Below the pieces are notes generated by a model. It searched no databases. It had not been told where the DNA came from and saw only the letters and a program-made list of their open reading frames with translations. A program made the translations under genes and the position numbers. Shown here piece by piece: positions 19,249 to 28,421 of a stretch of DNA of 64,000 bases (within the stretch, counting starts at the first letter, position 1; every line of letters starts with the position of its first letter). The stretch covers positions 62,001 to 126,000 of the forward strand of contig UPYK01000001.1 of the NCBI GenBank assembly GCA_900538545.1. The letters run 5' to 3'. The stretch comes from an uncultured Eggerthella sp. (GTDB taxonomy: Bacteria; Actinomycetota; Coriobacteriia; Coriobacteriales; Eggerthellaceae).

Positions 19249-19559
19249 TTTCGTCCCCTCCTACGAAAAGATGCTGGTAGATTTTCATTTCCCCTTCTCA
19301 TAACGAACGCATGCGTGGCAGTGCTATCTGGCGTTCATGGTCGGGACCGAGCCCGTGTGTTCTGAAAGCTCATGGTGAACGCTTGCGCCTGACCCTTTGA
19401 GCGCTCGTTCGTGATGAGAAGAAGACCTGCCTAAGGATCCCCCCCTAGATCCCCTCCGGGGCAGGTGACCGGAGGGGATCGTTTGGAAAGATCGGGAGCG
19501 CTGCAGCTCGCGGCGGCGCGCGCAACCCGTGAAGCTTGGCACTGTTGCCAGGCGGTGAG
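19249..19559 (-). other. Structured intercistronic region between caiB and caiC
   Basis: No open frame of note. Two strong elements are visible. Element 1: GATCCCCTCCGG (19448-19459) pairs perfectly with CCGGAGGGGATC (19469-19480), a 12-bp stem with a 9-base loop. Element 2: CTTCTCATAACGAACG (19294-19309) pairs with CGTTCGTGATGAGAAG (19406-19421) at 15 of 16 positions. Nested within it are GCGTTCA (19331-19337)/TGAACGC (19376-19382) and CGGG (19342-19345)/CCCG (19352-19355). On the cai transcript this would be a hairpin followed by a 128-nt branched stem just ahead of the caiC ribosome site. Confidence 0.6.
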
Positions 19560-20771
19560 CTAGCCCGCTTTGACCACGTTGGCCGCGATCAGCTCGTCGA
19601 TCTGCTCGGGCGTGTAGCCGAGCTTGGTGAGCACATCGATGGTGTCGCCACCTTGCTCAGGCATCGGGCGCCACACTTGGCCAGGCGTCTGCTCGAAGCG
19701 CGGCATGGGGGAGAGGCCTTTGAAGGTGTCGCCATCTTTGGTCTCCCATTCGATGAAGTTGCCACGCATCTTCATATGCTCGTCTGCCACCATGTCCTCG
19801 AACTCATAGACGCTCTGAGCAGCGATGCCCTGTTCAGCCAGAACGTCCTCGAGCTCGAGCTTGGTGCGCTCGGCAAGCCATGCCTCGAGGCGCTTCTCGA
19901 ACTCAGGTGCGATCGGCATGGAGAGCCACAGCGATGCCGTATCGTCCGGCACCTCAGGAGATCCCCATACGTCTCCCATGCCCAAGGTCTCGAGCATCCA
20001 CTTGTTCTGGCGGATGCCGAAGAGGTTCAGTGCGATGAAGCCATCAGCGCATTTGTAGACGCCGATGCCGCAGAGGTTCTGGTTGCGAGCACCTGCACGC
20101 GGCCACTTCACGCCGTCGTTCAGGTAATCGACTAGGTAGTACTGGCTCATGTACATGATGCCCTCGTACATCGCCCAGTCGATGCTCTCGCCCTGACCGG
20201 TGCGTTCGACCTTGTGGAGTGCTGCGAGCGTTGCTGCGATCAACAGGTAGCTGTTGATGTAGTCGCCGGAGTAGGGCATCGTGATCATGGGCTGCTCGGG
20301 CGTGCCGTTCTGACAGGTGAAGCCTGCATACGGGCCGACCGTGCCGTCGTAGGCGGCGCGCTTCACGCGATCCGGGTCGCCATAGGCGCCGAATCCTGAG
20401 CAGTGCACGATGACGAGCTTGGGGTTCGCGGCCCACAGATCCTCGTCCGTGATGCCCTTGCGCTGCCAGGTGCCGCCCTTAGAAGACTCGAAGAAGATAT
20501 CGGTGTCTGCGAGCATCTTCAAGAGCACTTCTTTGCCTTCGGGGGTGAACTGGTTGAGCGCGACCGAGCGGCAGTTGCGGCGTTCAGCCTGAGCTGCGTT
20601 CTTCGCGTCGCGGACCGTATCGCCGTAGCCCGTGTTCTCGAGCCAGGTCACATCTGCGCCCCAGTCAGCCATGATGTTGCAGGCACGCGGCACTGCTTCT
20701 TCCATGGCGGCGAAGACGACCTTCACATCATCCAAGACACCGAAGCTTGGTTTTTCAGTTGGGATTGCCAT
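19560..20771 (-). CDS. caiB: CaiB-like CoA-transferase (family III)
   Basis: Class III CoA-transferase of 403 aa, matching E. coli CaiB along its whole length: WGADVTWLEN near the N-terminus, FFESSKGG, GITDEDLWAANPKLVI and the end region TPGQVWRPMP. The catalytic aspartate is D170 in PYSGDY (D169 in CaiB). It would move CoA from a product thioester to the incoming free acid, sparing ATP. GGAGGAA precedes the ATG. The caiA stop is 42 bases upstream, so caiA-caiB form an operon pair. Confidence 0.92.
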   Translation of the reverse strand: MAIPTEKPSFGVLDDVKVVFAAMEEAVPRACNIMADWGADVTWLENTGYGDTVRDAKNAAQAERRNCRSVALNQFTPEGKEVLLKMLADTDIFFESSKGGTWQRKGITDEDLWAANPKLVIVHCSGFGAYGDPDRVKRAAYDGTVGPYAGFTCQNGTPEQPMITMPYSGDYINSYLLIAATLAALHKVERTGQGESIDWAMYEGIMYMSQYYLVDYLNDGVKWPRAGARNQNLCGIGVYKCADGFIALNLFGIRQNKWMLETLGMGDVWGSPEVPDDTASLWLSMPIAPEFEKRLEAWLAERTKLELEDVLAEQGIAAQSVYEFEDMVADEHMKMRGNFIEWETKDGDTFKGLSPMPRFEQTPGQVWRPMPEQGGDTIDVLTKLGYTPEQIDELIAANVVKAG

Positions 20772-20813
20772 GAGGTTCCTCCTTGTGGTTTCTCTTAGGT
20801 TCGAAGCTAAGGC

Positions 20814-21959
20814 CTAGCGATACTTCTTCAGGGCGTTCTTTGCAGTGGTGAGGATCATCATCTCGTCGGTACCGCCGGAGATGCGGTCGACACGCAGGTC
20901 ACGCCAGAAGCGGTTGATGCGATGCTCGCTCGCGACCGAGATGCCGCCCATGATCTGCATGCCATCGTCGACTACCTTGAAGGCGGCGTTGGCGCAGTAG
21001 TACTTGCACATTGCTGCTTCGCCGGCGTCGAATTCGCCATTGTTGTTATCAGCGTTCCAAGCTGCTTCATAGAGCATGTTCTTCATGGCGTTCAGGCGAA
21101 TGGTCATCTCGGTGATCTTGAGCTGGTTGAGCTGGAAACGACCGATGGTCTTGCCGAATGCCTCGCGCTGATTGGCGTGACGCAGCGCATCTTCATACGC
21201 GCAGATGGCGTTGCCGTAGTCGCAGGCACCTACCAGCCAGCGCTCGAAGTTGAAGTCGGAGACGCCGCGGTTGAAGCCGTTGCCTTCCGTGCCGAAGATA
21301 TCCGACTCATCGAGTTCCACGTCGTTGAAGTAGACCTCGCAGCAGCTATCCATGCGAAGACCGAGCTTGTCCAGCGGGCCCAGTTCGATGCCCGGCTTGC
21401 TCATGTCCACCATGAACTCGGTGAAGACGCTCGGGTCATCGGCGTTCTTCGCCATGACGACGAGCCATTTCACGCCCTTGGAGGAGGTGATGAAGGTCTT
21501 GGTGCCGTTCAGGTAGATGTGACCGTCGCGACGCTTGTAGTTGGTGGTGAGAGCAGAGACATCGGAGCCTGCGCCTGGTTCGGTGCAAGCGGAGTTCCAG
21601 ATCTGCTCGCCGGTGCCCAGATATGCCATGACCGCATCGATCTGCTCGGGCGTGCCTTCGCGGATGATGGTCTCGAAGCCGGGCAGCTGATAGAGCACGT
21701 AGGTCGGGCCACCGTACTGACCGAGCACCTCATAGACTGCCATGAGGGTGACCAGCGGCTGCTCAAGGCCGAGTCCGCCACGGTCTTCGGGGAGCATGAT
21801 CTGATCGAAACCGAGATCGCACAGACCCTTCACCCAGCGAAGCGGGTACTCATGCTTTTCGTCGCACTCCTGGAAGTACTGATCCCAGGGCTCGCTTTCC
21901 ATGTACTCACGATAAGCCTGGACGATGAGTTCCTGGTCGACGCTTAGTTTGAAATCCAT
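20814..21959 (-). CDS. caiA: CaiA-like acyl-CoA dehydrogenase/reductase
   Basis: FAD-dependent acyl-CoA dehydrogenase fold, 381 aa. Segments such as [15 protein letters not shown] [38 protein letters not shown] and [17 protein letters not shown] align with E. coli CaiA, which reduces crotonobetainyl-CoA to gamma-butyrobetainyl-CoA as an electron sink. CaiA needs an electron-transfer flavoprotein (FixABCX); none is in this window. GGAGGAAAAC lies before the ATG. Substrate is inferred from family; a related unsaturated acyl-CoA is possible. Confidence 0.92.
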   Translation of the reverse strand: MDFKLSVDQELIVQAYREYMESEPWDQYFQECDEKHEYPLRWVKGLCDLGFDQIMLPEDRGGLGLEQPLVTLMAVYEVLGQYGGPTYVLYQLPGFETIIREGTPEQIDAVMAYLGTGEQIWNSACTEPGAGSDVSALTTNYKRRDGHIYLNGTKTFITSSKGVKWLVVMAKNADDPSVFTEFMVDMSKPGIELGPLDKLGLRMDSCCEVYFNDVELDESDIFGTEGNGFNRGVSDFNFERWLVGACDYGNAICAYEDALRHANQREAFGKTIGRFQLNQLKITEMTIRLNAMKNMLYEAAWNADNNNGEFDAGEAAMCKYYCANAAFKVVDDGMQIMGGISVASEHRINRFWRDLRVDRISGGTDEMMILTTAKNALKKYR

Positions 21960-22118
21960 TGTTTTCCTCCTTTTGGGGTGCTACTGCGCACTTCGCGGTA
22001 GCAAACTTCTTCCTTATTGTCTTGGTGGAGTTCACTGTTTGCCCCCGTGAACCACATCAAGACGATCGCCAGCTTGCTTGTATAGCAAGCGTGTCGCTAA
22101 TGGGGTAGGGCGGCCGTG

Positions 22119-23132
22119 CTAGGCAAGGCCGGGTTCTGCAATGCCAACCTGCTCCTTGAAGAAGGTGGCACCGTGCTCGAGCGCATCATTAGCTGCGTCG
22201 AGCGCTTTGGTGTAATGCAAGAATGCATGGATCACGCCTTCGAACATCTCGAACTGATACGGGATCGCATACTGATCGCAGATGGCTGCGAGCGTGCTCG
22301 AGTCATCGCGCAGCGGGTCATACTCTGCTGCTGCGATATAGCAGGCAGGCATGTCGTGCGTCATATCGTTCAAGAAGAGATTCGCGTAAGGCGAGGTCTT
22401 CAGCTCTTCGATATCGTTCGCATAGAGCTGCTGATAGAACATCCAGTCCTCTTCGGCAAGGCCATCCCACGGGCCACCCAAAAGACGCATGGATGAAGAA
22501 TCGGTAAGGCCGAACCAGCCGTAGTAGAGCAGCAGGCACTTGATATGAGCGATCGAATCCGTGGTGTCGCGCAAATAGAAGGTTGCGGCCAGGTTCAGGT
22601 GTGCTCCACCTGAATCACCTGCGAATCCCATGCGCTCGGTATCGATGCCATAGGCTGCTCCTTCTTCGTGCAAGAACTGCGCAACGAAGGCGACCTCCTC
22701 CACGGCTGAAGGGAATTTCGCTTCAGGGGAGAGGCGGTAATCGACTGCCACCACGATCGCGCCCGTGTTGCGGGCGAGGATGCGGCAGATGCGATCATGA
22801 GTGTCAAGGTTGCCGAGAACGAAGCCGCCTCCGTGCACGTAGACGATAACCGGAGTGGTTGGGCTTTGAGCTTCCTTGCCAGCAAGCGCTTCGTCGGTCG
22901 GATAGTAGAAGCGTACTGCCATGGGGCCATGAGGGCCGGTGAGCTCTTCATCGAAGGAGAGCTTCATGACCGGGCCACCTTCCACCCAGAACTCACGGCC
23001 GAGCACGTAGTTCTCACGCATGATATCGAATCCGACCGAGGTGTCATTCGCATCACCAGCGAGGGTGGCCTCTTTTGCGAGGATCGCCTTCATCTGAGGA
23101 TTGATGCGAGCCAGTACATCAAGCTTATTCAC
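22119..23132 (-). CDS. Alpha/beta hydrolase, hormone-sensitive-lipase family esterase
   Basis: 337-residue carboxylesterase. The oxyanion-hole motif HGGGF and the nucleophile elbow GDSGG place it in the HSL (family IV) esterases; YDPLRDD and the histidine in GVIHAFLH supply the other catalytic residues. GTG start, with GGAGAAACTC just upstream. It is not part of the known cai pathway, so an ester may be the entry substrate of this cluster: ester cleavage, then CoA activation by CaiC/CaiB, then reduction by CaiA. Lies between the MFS gene and caiA on the same strand. Confidence 0.85.
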   Translation of the reverse strand: MNKLDVLARINPQMKAILAKEATLAGDANDTSVGFDIMRENYVLGREFWVEGGPVMKLSFDEELTGPHGPMAVRFYYPTDEALAGKEAQSPTTPVIVYVHGGGFVLGNLDTHDRICRILARNTGAIVVAVDYRLSPEAKFPSAVEEVAFVAQFLHEEGAAYGIDTERMGFAGDSGGAHLNLAATFYLRDTTDSIAHIKCLLLYYGWFGLTDSSSMRLLGGPWDGLAEEDWMFYQQLYANDIEELKTSPYANLFLNDMTHDMPACYIAAAEYDPLRDDSSTLAAICDQYAIPYQFEMFEGVIHAFLHYTKALDAANDALEHGATFFKEQVGIAEPGLA

Positions 23133-23152
23133 GAGTTTCTCCTTCTTTGGGT

Positions 23153-23178
23153 GGGGTGCCTTCGGTGGGAGGCACCCC
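23153..23178 (-). repeat. Intercistronic hairpin between MFS and esterase genes
   Basis: GGGGTGCC (23153-23160) pairs perfectly with GGCACCCC (23171-23178) across a 10-base loop, directly ahead of the esterase ribosome site. There is no T-run on the transcribed (minus) strand, so RNA processing, stability or partial termination is more likely than a full terminator. Confidence 0.5.
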
Positions 23179-23260
23179 TTTGGACGGTAGATTGAGCAGA
23201 GACAGTGGGGAGTTTGTTCGGTGATCGTGTCTCAAGATCACCTGATCGAGTGTGCGAACC

Positions 23261-24592
23261 TTACGCTTCTTGCGCTTGTACGTCCGCTTCGATCTCTGAT
23301 TCGACTTCTTCTTCGATGATGTCGTTGCGGTGCTTCTTGATGGAGCGGAGCAACATGACCAGGCAGAAGATGCCGACCACTGCCAGACCGATCTCGATAC
23401 CGAAGATGCCGTTGAAGGCTGCGGTACCCTGAGCGTCGATCATGGAGCCGTACCAGGTGTGGATGAAGACGTCGGGCAGGAAGCCGATCACGGAGAGCAG
23501 ACCAGCTGCAGTACCGAAGATCTGCATCGGGATCTTCACCTCTGAGAGTGGGGACGAACCGATCGAGAATGCGCCGTAGGTTGCGAAGCCGAACAGTACG
23601 ACCATGACGGATACTATGATGGCTGCATTAGGATCATGCGGATAGAAGATGAATCCTATCAGTACCGCGATCGCGAGTACGAATCCACCGATGATGGCCT
23701 TCGAAGGACTCTTGATCTTCGTGGCTATGAAGCCGACGATCGGGCCAGCCAGAAGACCAATACCATAGGTACGGATGAGGCCGATCACGTTAACGAGGTT
23801 GCCATCTGCATTGAAGCACTGGGTCAGATACGGCGTGGTGTAGGTAGCGCCCTGATAGACCGCGTAAACGCAGAAGTAAGCGACGCATGCCCAGATAACA
23901 CCGGGGTGCTTGAAAGCTTGCACTGCCTCAGCGAGGCTGAAGAGCTTAGCGTCCTTGTTGATCTCGCCCTTGAAGTCGGGGATCAAGAAGAAAGCGATGA
24001 TGCCCAGCACAGCGATGATCACTGCCAAGAAGATCAGCATGACCTGAACGCCGGTGGCAGCATTCGCGATGGAAGCAATGATGCCCGCGTTGATGAGGCC
24101 GAGCACGAGGCCGGTAACACCATAGATAGAGTAGGAGATACCGATCTTGGACGCGTACTCATCTTCTTCGCAGCAAAGCCTGACGACCTTGAAGCGCGTG
24201 CCCCACCAGATGAGGATGGAGGTGACGCCCATGGCGACGAAGAGCGCGAAGCAAACTTGGACCGAAGGAAGCGTGGCGTAGATCGCTACCAAGACCGCCG
24301 TGGTCAAGAAGCCGACCGTTGCCAGGGTACGCATGCGGAACTTGTCAGCTACGATGCCTGAAGGTAGATAACAGATCATCGCCGCGATGCCGTAGGCGGA
24401 TACCATGAGACCGAGGTCTGCATTGGAACAGCCGAGTGCTTGCATCAGCGGATCATAGAATACATTCTTCAAATACATTGGCGCGTAGATGATCGATGAT
24501 CCCATCGAGATCAAGATCACGAGCGCCCACTTGTGGAGCGTTGAGATGTCGCGGTACGTCACCTCACCTTTGCTCTTTGCTAGGAGTGACAT
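23261..24592 (-). CDS. MFS transporter (OFA/anion-porter-like)
   Basis: Twelve-helix transporter of 443 aa. MVSAYGIAAMICYLPSGIVADKFRMR is split here as a helix plus the MFS loop motif (GIVADKFRMR). The C-terminus is acidic (EEEVESEIEAD). It is the first gene of the leftward cluster that leads into the esterase and caiAB, so it most likely imports the substrate. It takes the place expected for the BCCT antiporter CaiT, which is absent. GGAAAGGGGAC precedes the ATG. Divergent from the LuxR-type regulator across a 432-base gap. Confidence 0.83.
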   Translation of the reverse strand: MSLLAKSKGEVTYRDISTLHKWALVILISMGSSIIYAPMYLKNVFYDPLMQALGCSNADLGLMVSAYGIAAMICYLPSGIVADKFRMRTLATVGFLTTAVLVAIYATLPSVQVCFALFVAMGVTSILIWWGTRFKVVRLCCEEDEYASKIGISYSIYGVTGLVLGLINAGIIASIANAATGVQVMLIFLAVIIAVLGIIAFFLIPDFKGEINKDAKLFSLAEAVQAFKHPGVIWACVAYFCVYAVYQGATYTTPYLTQCFNADGNLVNVIGLIRTYGIGLLAGPIVGFIATKIKSPSKAIIGGFVLAIAVLIGFIFYPHDPNAAIIVSVMVVLFGFATYGAFSIGSSPLSEVKIPMQIFGTAAGLLSVIGFLPDVFIHTWYGSMIDAQGTAAFNGIFGIEIGLAVVGIFCLVMLLRSIKKHRNDIIEEEVESEIEADVQAQEA

Positions 24593-25024
24593 TAGCGTCC
24601 CCTTTCCTTTTTCCTTGGCTACTCTTCAGAGTGCCGCCTTCTGTTTCCCCTCTGCTTACTTCGTTTTACGTTCGTTATCTCATAGTGCCCAGTTTTACGA
24701 TCCGTTGTCCTTTTGTCGCTTTACTGTGATTCGCTCGCGAACTGGATCTTATGAACCAACGAAAAAGACGTAAGCTGCCAGCATTTACCGACGGGATCAT
24801 CTTGCTTGAACACGTTCATGAGCGCATCACATGATGCAAGGGATTATGAGGTTGCGACCAAAGTGGGGAGTGAACTTTTTTTGGTGAGCGAGCGACATAC
24901 TGAAAAACTAGTGATGCTTCTGACCTTATGTTCTGTATGCTGATACTATACAAAGAATGAAAAATCCAGCGAAGAAGCCGTGCGCGTTCGTTTTGAGGAA
25001 AGGTAGCGAAAAAGGTAGATCACT
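24593..25024. promoter_or_regulatory. Divergent control region between MFS and membrane-LuxR genes
   Basis: No gene seen. GCATCA-CA-TGATGC at 24824-24837 is a 6-2-6 palindrome near the middle, a candidate operator for the adjacent LuxR-type protein. The part next to the MFS gene (24600-24720) is pyrimidine-rich and would be the purine-rich leader of the MFS mRNA. TACTAT at about 24943 may be a -10 box for the rightward gene. Confidence 0.4.
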
Positions 25025-26548
25025 ATGCAAGATACTCGATCAGCTCTTGACGAAGTGGAAGAGCATGAGCCGATTCAGAGTGTTGATGAGAACACTTTGG
25101 GCGAATCACCAAAAAATACTACGAGGCAACCCGTTGTTGATCGCTTGATCACTGTTCATCCAGCGCTCAAGTACCTTGGTTTCTCGTTTTTGATGGCCTA
25201 TCACTATCTGATGTGGTTCTGCCCGTCGAGCTTCTTCAAGACCGATCTTTTGGCTGCCAGCGTCACGGTGGCATGGCTCTGGAATCTGGTTGGTACGGCA
25301 TTCTTCATGATCGTGACCGTGGTCTTCTTGGGGCGTAAGCGCCATCTTTCTGATTACCCGTGGGTCATGAGGATCGTTACGGTGCTTCTGATCGTTGCGA
25401 CCGCTCTGCTGCTCTATGGAGCACCTATCACCAGTTCTACGTACGTGATCTACATATTCAGCTTCGTCGCTGGCGGCCTTGAGGGCTTGATGTGGATCTT
25501 ATGGGGCGAATCCTTGACGCGCGCACGAGCGAACTTCTCGGTGGTGCATATCGGCACCACGTTCGGCGCGACCGTGCTGGTGGTGATGGTCGTAAGCCTG
25601 TTCATCCCTGCTGATTTCTCGCCGCTCTTCGTCATGTTGCTCGCGGCGCTGTCGGGTGTGTTCCTCTACGCACACAAGAAGATTCCTACCACCTACCCGG
25701 TGCTCTTGCCGCGCGATACGGTCAAGCCAGCATTCTCGAGCGTGCTGGCGGTTTGTAGCGTTGGTTGCTTTACGGGTGTGGCTTGCTATTATCTGGTCGC
25801 GATCGTGCCATGGGAGCATTTTTCGGTAGGAGAGTACATCTTCGTGATCGGCGTGGTAACGGGTGCCCTGCTGATCCTGCTCGTCTCGGGGCTTTCGGTT
25901 CTCTTCAAGGCGAAGGCCTCGATGTTCAAGCTCTTCCCGTACTATTTGGTCTTCGCCATCGTGGGACTGACCTTGTTCCAGAGCCACGAATCGCTCTATC
26001 CGCTCGCCTTCGTGGTGGGTTTGAGCGTGTCATCGCTCTTGGAGATCTCGCTCATCATGTACTTCGGAACGCTTATGCGCCGTGGCTTCTTCGCGCCGGC
26101 GCTCGCGGTCACGTTCTCAGTCGCTTCGATCCGCATCGGCATTGCGCTGGGGAATTGCCTGGGGCTTTTCTACGAACGCCACGTTGATATCGCGCAGTTT
26201 GCGGTCACGCCCACCACGCTCCTCTTCATCTGCATCCTGGCGTTCGTGCTGGTGCCGGTCGGAAAGCTGGAGCCGCGCTTCATCGCGCTCACCACAGCAC
26301 CCGTTGCTCCTTCGCAGATCGATACGATCTGTTCCCAGATCATCGCAGAGTTCAAGCTCTCAGAGCGCGAAGGCCAGATCCTGAAGCTGATCGCACGGGG
26401 TAATACCGTGAACATCATCGCGAACAAGCTGGTCATCTCACCGCATACGGTCAATACGCATATCCGGCATATCTACGATAAGGTCGGTATCCATAAGCGT
26501 GGCGAACTGCTCGAGTACATCAATATGAAGAAGGAAGAGCAGGTCTAG
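25025..26548 (+). CDS. Membrane-anchored LuxR-family transcriptional regulator
   Basis: 507 aa in two parts. Residues about 40-410 contain roughly twelve hydrophobic helices resembling an MFS-like membrane domain. Residues about 441-499 form a LuxR/FixJ HTH (LSEREGQILKLIARG, then SPHTVNTHIRHIYDKVGI). Such one-protein sensor-regulators are common in Eggerthellaceae and are usually next to the genes they control. It is divergent from the MFS-esterase-cai genes, so it is the best candidate regulator of that cluster; the membrane part could sense the substrate. ATG preceded by AAAAAGG. Confidence 0.87.
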   Translation: MQDTRSALDEVEEHEPIQSVDENTLGESPKNTTRQPVVDRLITVHPALKYLGFSFLMAYHYLMWFCPSSFFKTDLLAASVTVAWLWNLVGTAFFMIVTVVFLGRKRHLSDYPWVMRIVTVLLIVATALLLYGAPITSSTYVIYIFSFVAGGLEGLMWILWGESLTRARANFSVVHIGTTFGATVLVVMVVSLFIPADFSPLFVMLLAALSGVFLYAHKKIPTTYPVLLPRDTVKPAFSSVLAVCSVGCFTGVACYYLVAIVPWEHFSVGEYIFVIGVVTGALLILLVSGLSVLFKAKASMFKLFPYYLVFAIVGLTLFQSHESLYPLAFVVGLSVSSLLEISLIMYFGTLMRRGFFAPALAVTFSVASIRIGIALGNCLGLFYERHVDIAQFAVTPTTLLFICILAFVLVPVGKLEPRFIALTTAPVAPSQIDTICSQIIAEFKLSEREGQILKLIARGNTVNIIANKLVISPHTVNTHIRHIYDKVGIHKRGELLEYINMKKEEQV

Positions 26549-26704
26549 CGCGCGTTCAGGTAAGCGGGCGCTTGGGCCACGATGCTCTGTGTCTCGCAGT
26601 AAGTACCAGACGGAAATGGCGCGCGTTGTTCCTTGGGGCTGTTTCAGTATCGAGTAGAGACGCAACGTATAGGCTTAAAAAGTACGCGTAGAAAGAAGGT
26701 AGGC

Positions 26705-28405
26705 ATGAAAGTGGTCATTGTTGGTGGAGTAGCAGGTGGTGCAACGGCAGCGGCGCGTCTTCGTCGGTTGGACGAGCACGCGCAGATCATCGTGTTCGAG
26801 CGTTCGGGTTATGTTTCCTATGCCAACTGCGGACTACCTTATTACATTGGTGGCACCATCGCTGATCCTGAGGCGCTCACGCTTCAAACGCCCGAGAGTT
26901 TCCGCGCGCGTTTCGACGTGGATATGCGCGTGAACCATGAGGTGACCGCACTCGATGTTCAGGCGAAGAAGGTTACTGTGAAGAACCTGGTAACAGGCGA
27001 AGTGTTCGAGGAATCGTACGACAAGCTCATCCTCTCCCCGGGTGCGAAGCCCACGCAGCCACGTCTTCCGGGGGTAGGGCTTGAGCACGTGTTCACGCTG
27101 CGCACCGTGGAAGATACGTTCCGCATGAAGGATTTCATCGATGCGCACCATCCGCGCACGGCAGTGATCGCGGGCGGCGGTTTCATCGGGCTTGAGCTGG
27201 CCGAGAACATGCGCGAGATCGGCATGGAGGTCACTATCGTGCAGCGTCCGCAGCAGCTCATGAAGCCCTTCGACCCCGACATGGCGGCATTTATCCACGC
27301 CGAGGCGCGCAAGCATGGCATCAAGCTGGCGCTCGGTCATACCGTGGAAGGCTTTCGCGAAACGGACGATGGCGTGGAGATGCTTCTCGCAGATACCGAC
27401 TCGATCCCGGCTGACATGGTGGTGCTGGCCATTGGCGTCACGCCCGACACGCACCTTGCGCAAGAGGCGGGCCTGGCAATGGGTGTGCGCGGCAGCATCT
27501 TGGTGAACGATCACATGGAAACCTCCGCGCCCGATGTCTATGCGGTGGGCGATGCCGTGCAGGTGAAGCACCTGGTAACGGGCGAAGAGACGCTCATTTC
27601 GCTAGCGGGTCCCGCGAACAAGCAGGGGCGCATCGCGGCTGACAACATTTGCGGCATTCCGAGCACCTATCGCGGGTCGCAAGGCAGCAGCGTCATCAAG
27701 GTCTTCGATATCACGGCGGCTTCCACAGGTGTCAATGAAACGGTGGCGAAAGCATCGGGGCTGGAGGCTGATCACGTGATCCTCTCGCCCATGAGCCACG
27801 CGGGCTACTATCCGGGCGGTAAGCTCATGACCATGAAAGTGGTGTTTGAGAAGGAGACGTATCGCCTGTTAGGTGCCCAGATCGTAGGGTATGAGGGCGT
27901 GGATAAGCGCATTGACGTGCTGGCAACGGCTATCTTCGCGGGTCTGCGCGCGACCGAGCTCAAAGACCTCGATCTGGCTTATGCACCACCGTATTCTTCA
28001 GCGAAGGACCCGGTGAACATGGCGGGTTTCATGATCGAGAACATCGAAGAAGGCATCGTGAAGCAGTGGTACTTAGGTCAGCTTGAAGAACTGCAAGAGA
28101 AGGGAGAGCGCGGGCAGATAACGCTGCTCGATGTACGCACACCTGCCGAGATCGCGTTCGGGCGTATTCCTGGGTTTATGAACATCCCGCTCGATTCCTT
28201 GCGCGAGCGCATGAGTGAGCTCGACCGCGAAAAGCCCGTCTACGTGATCTGTCAGAGCGGTTTACGTAGCTATGTGGCGTGTCGCATCCTGGCAGGTAAT
28301 GGCTTTGATGCATACAACTTCGCGGGAGGCTTCCGCTATTTCGAGACCGTGGTGAGAGATCGTGCGCTCATCGAAGCAGCCTTCCCGTGTGGTGCTGACC
28401 AGTAG
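26705..28405 (+). CDS. CoA-disulfide reductase / rhodanese fusion
   Basis: 566 aa. Residues 1-440 are a FAD/NAD(P)-dependent pyridine nucleotide-disulfide oxidoreductase with GGVAGGATAAARLRR at the N-terminus and the single redox Cys42 in SYANCGLPYY, the hallmark of CoA-disulfide reductase. A C-terminal rhodanese domain carries a second active Cys at 516 (CQSGLRS). Fusions of this kind reduce CoA-disulfide, CoA-persulfide or polysulfide. Start at 26705 has AGAAAGAAGG upstream; 24 further upstream residues are possible but less likely. It could keep CoA in thiol form for the neighbouring CoA pathway, or handle sulfur species. Confidence 0.88.
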   Translation: MKVVIVGGVAGGATAAARLRRLDEHAQIIVFERSGYVSYANCGLPYYIGGTIADPEALTLQTPESFRARFDVDMRVNHEVTALDVQAKKVTVKNLVTGEVFEESYDKLILSPGAKPTQPRLPGVGLEHVFTLRTVEDTFRMKDFIDAHHPRTAVIAGGGFIGLELAENMREIGMEVTIVQRPQQLMKPFDPDMAAFIHAEARKHGIKLALGHTVEGFRETDDGVEMLLADTDSIPADMVVLAIGVTPDTHLAQEAGLAMGVRGSILVNDHMETSAPDVYAVGDAVQVKHLVTGEETLISLAGPANKQGRIAADNICGIPSTYRGSQGSSVIKVFDITAASTGVNETVAKASGLEADHVILSPMSHAGYYPGGKLMTMKVVFEKETYRLLGAQIVGYEGVDKRIDVLATAIFAGLRATELKDLDLAYAPPYSSAKDPVNMAGFMIENIEEGIVKQWYLGQLEELQEKGERGQITLLDVRTPAEIAFGRIPGFMNIPLDSLRERMSELDREKPVYVICQSGLRSYVACRILAGNGFDAYNFAGGFRYFETVVRDRALIEAAFPCGADQ

Positions 28406-28421
28406 CGGGAGATTGTTCGTT

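Noticed and set aside
20922..21947. 341-codon open frame on the plus strand
   Set aside because: Exact antisense of caiA, a result of GC-rich codon use.
22072..22090. GCTTGC-ttgtata-GCAAGC as terminator of the esterase gene
   Set aside because: A 6-bp stem with no T-run on the transcribed strand; kept as weak structure only.
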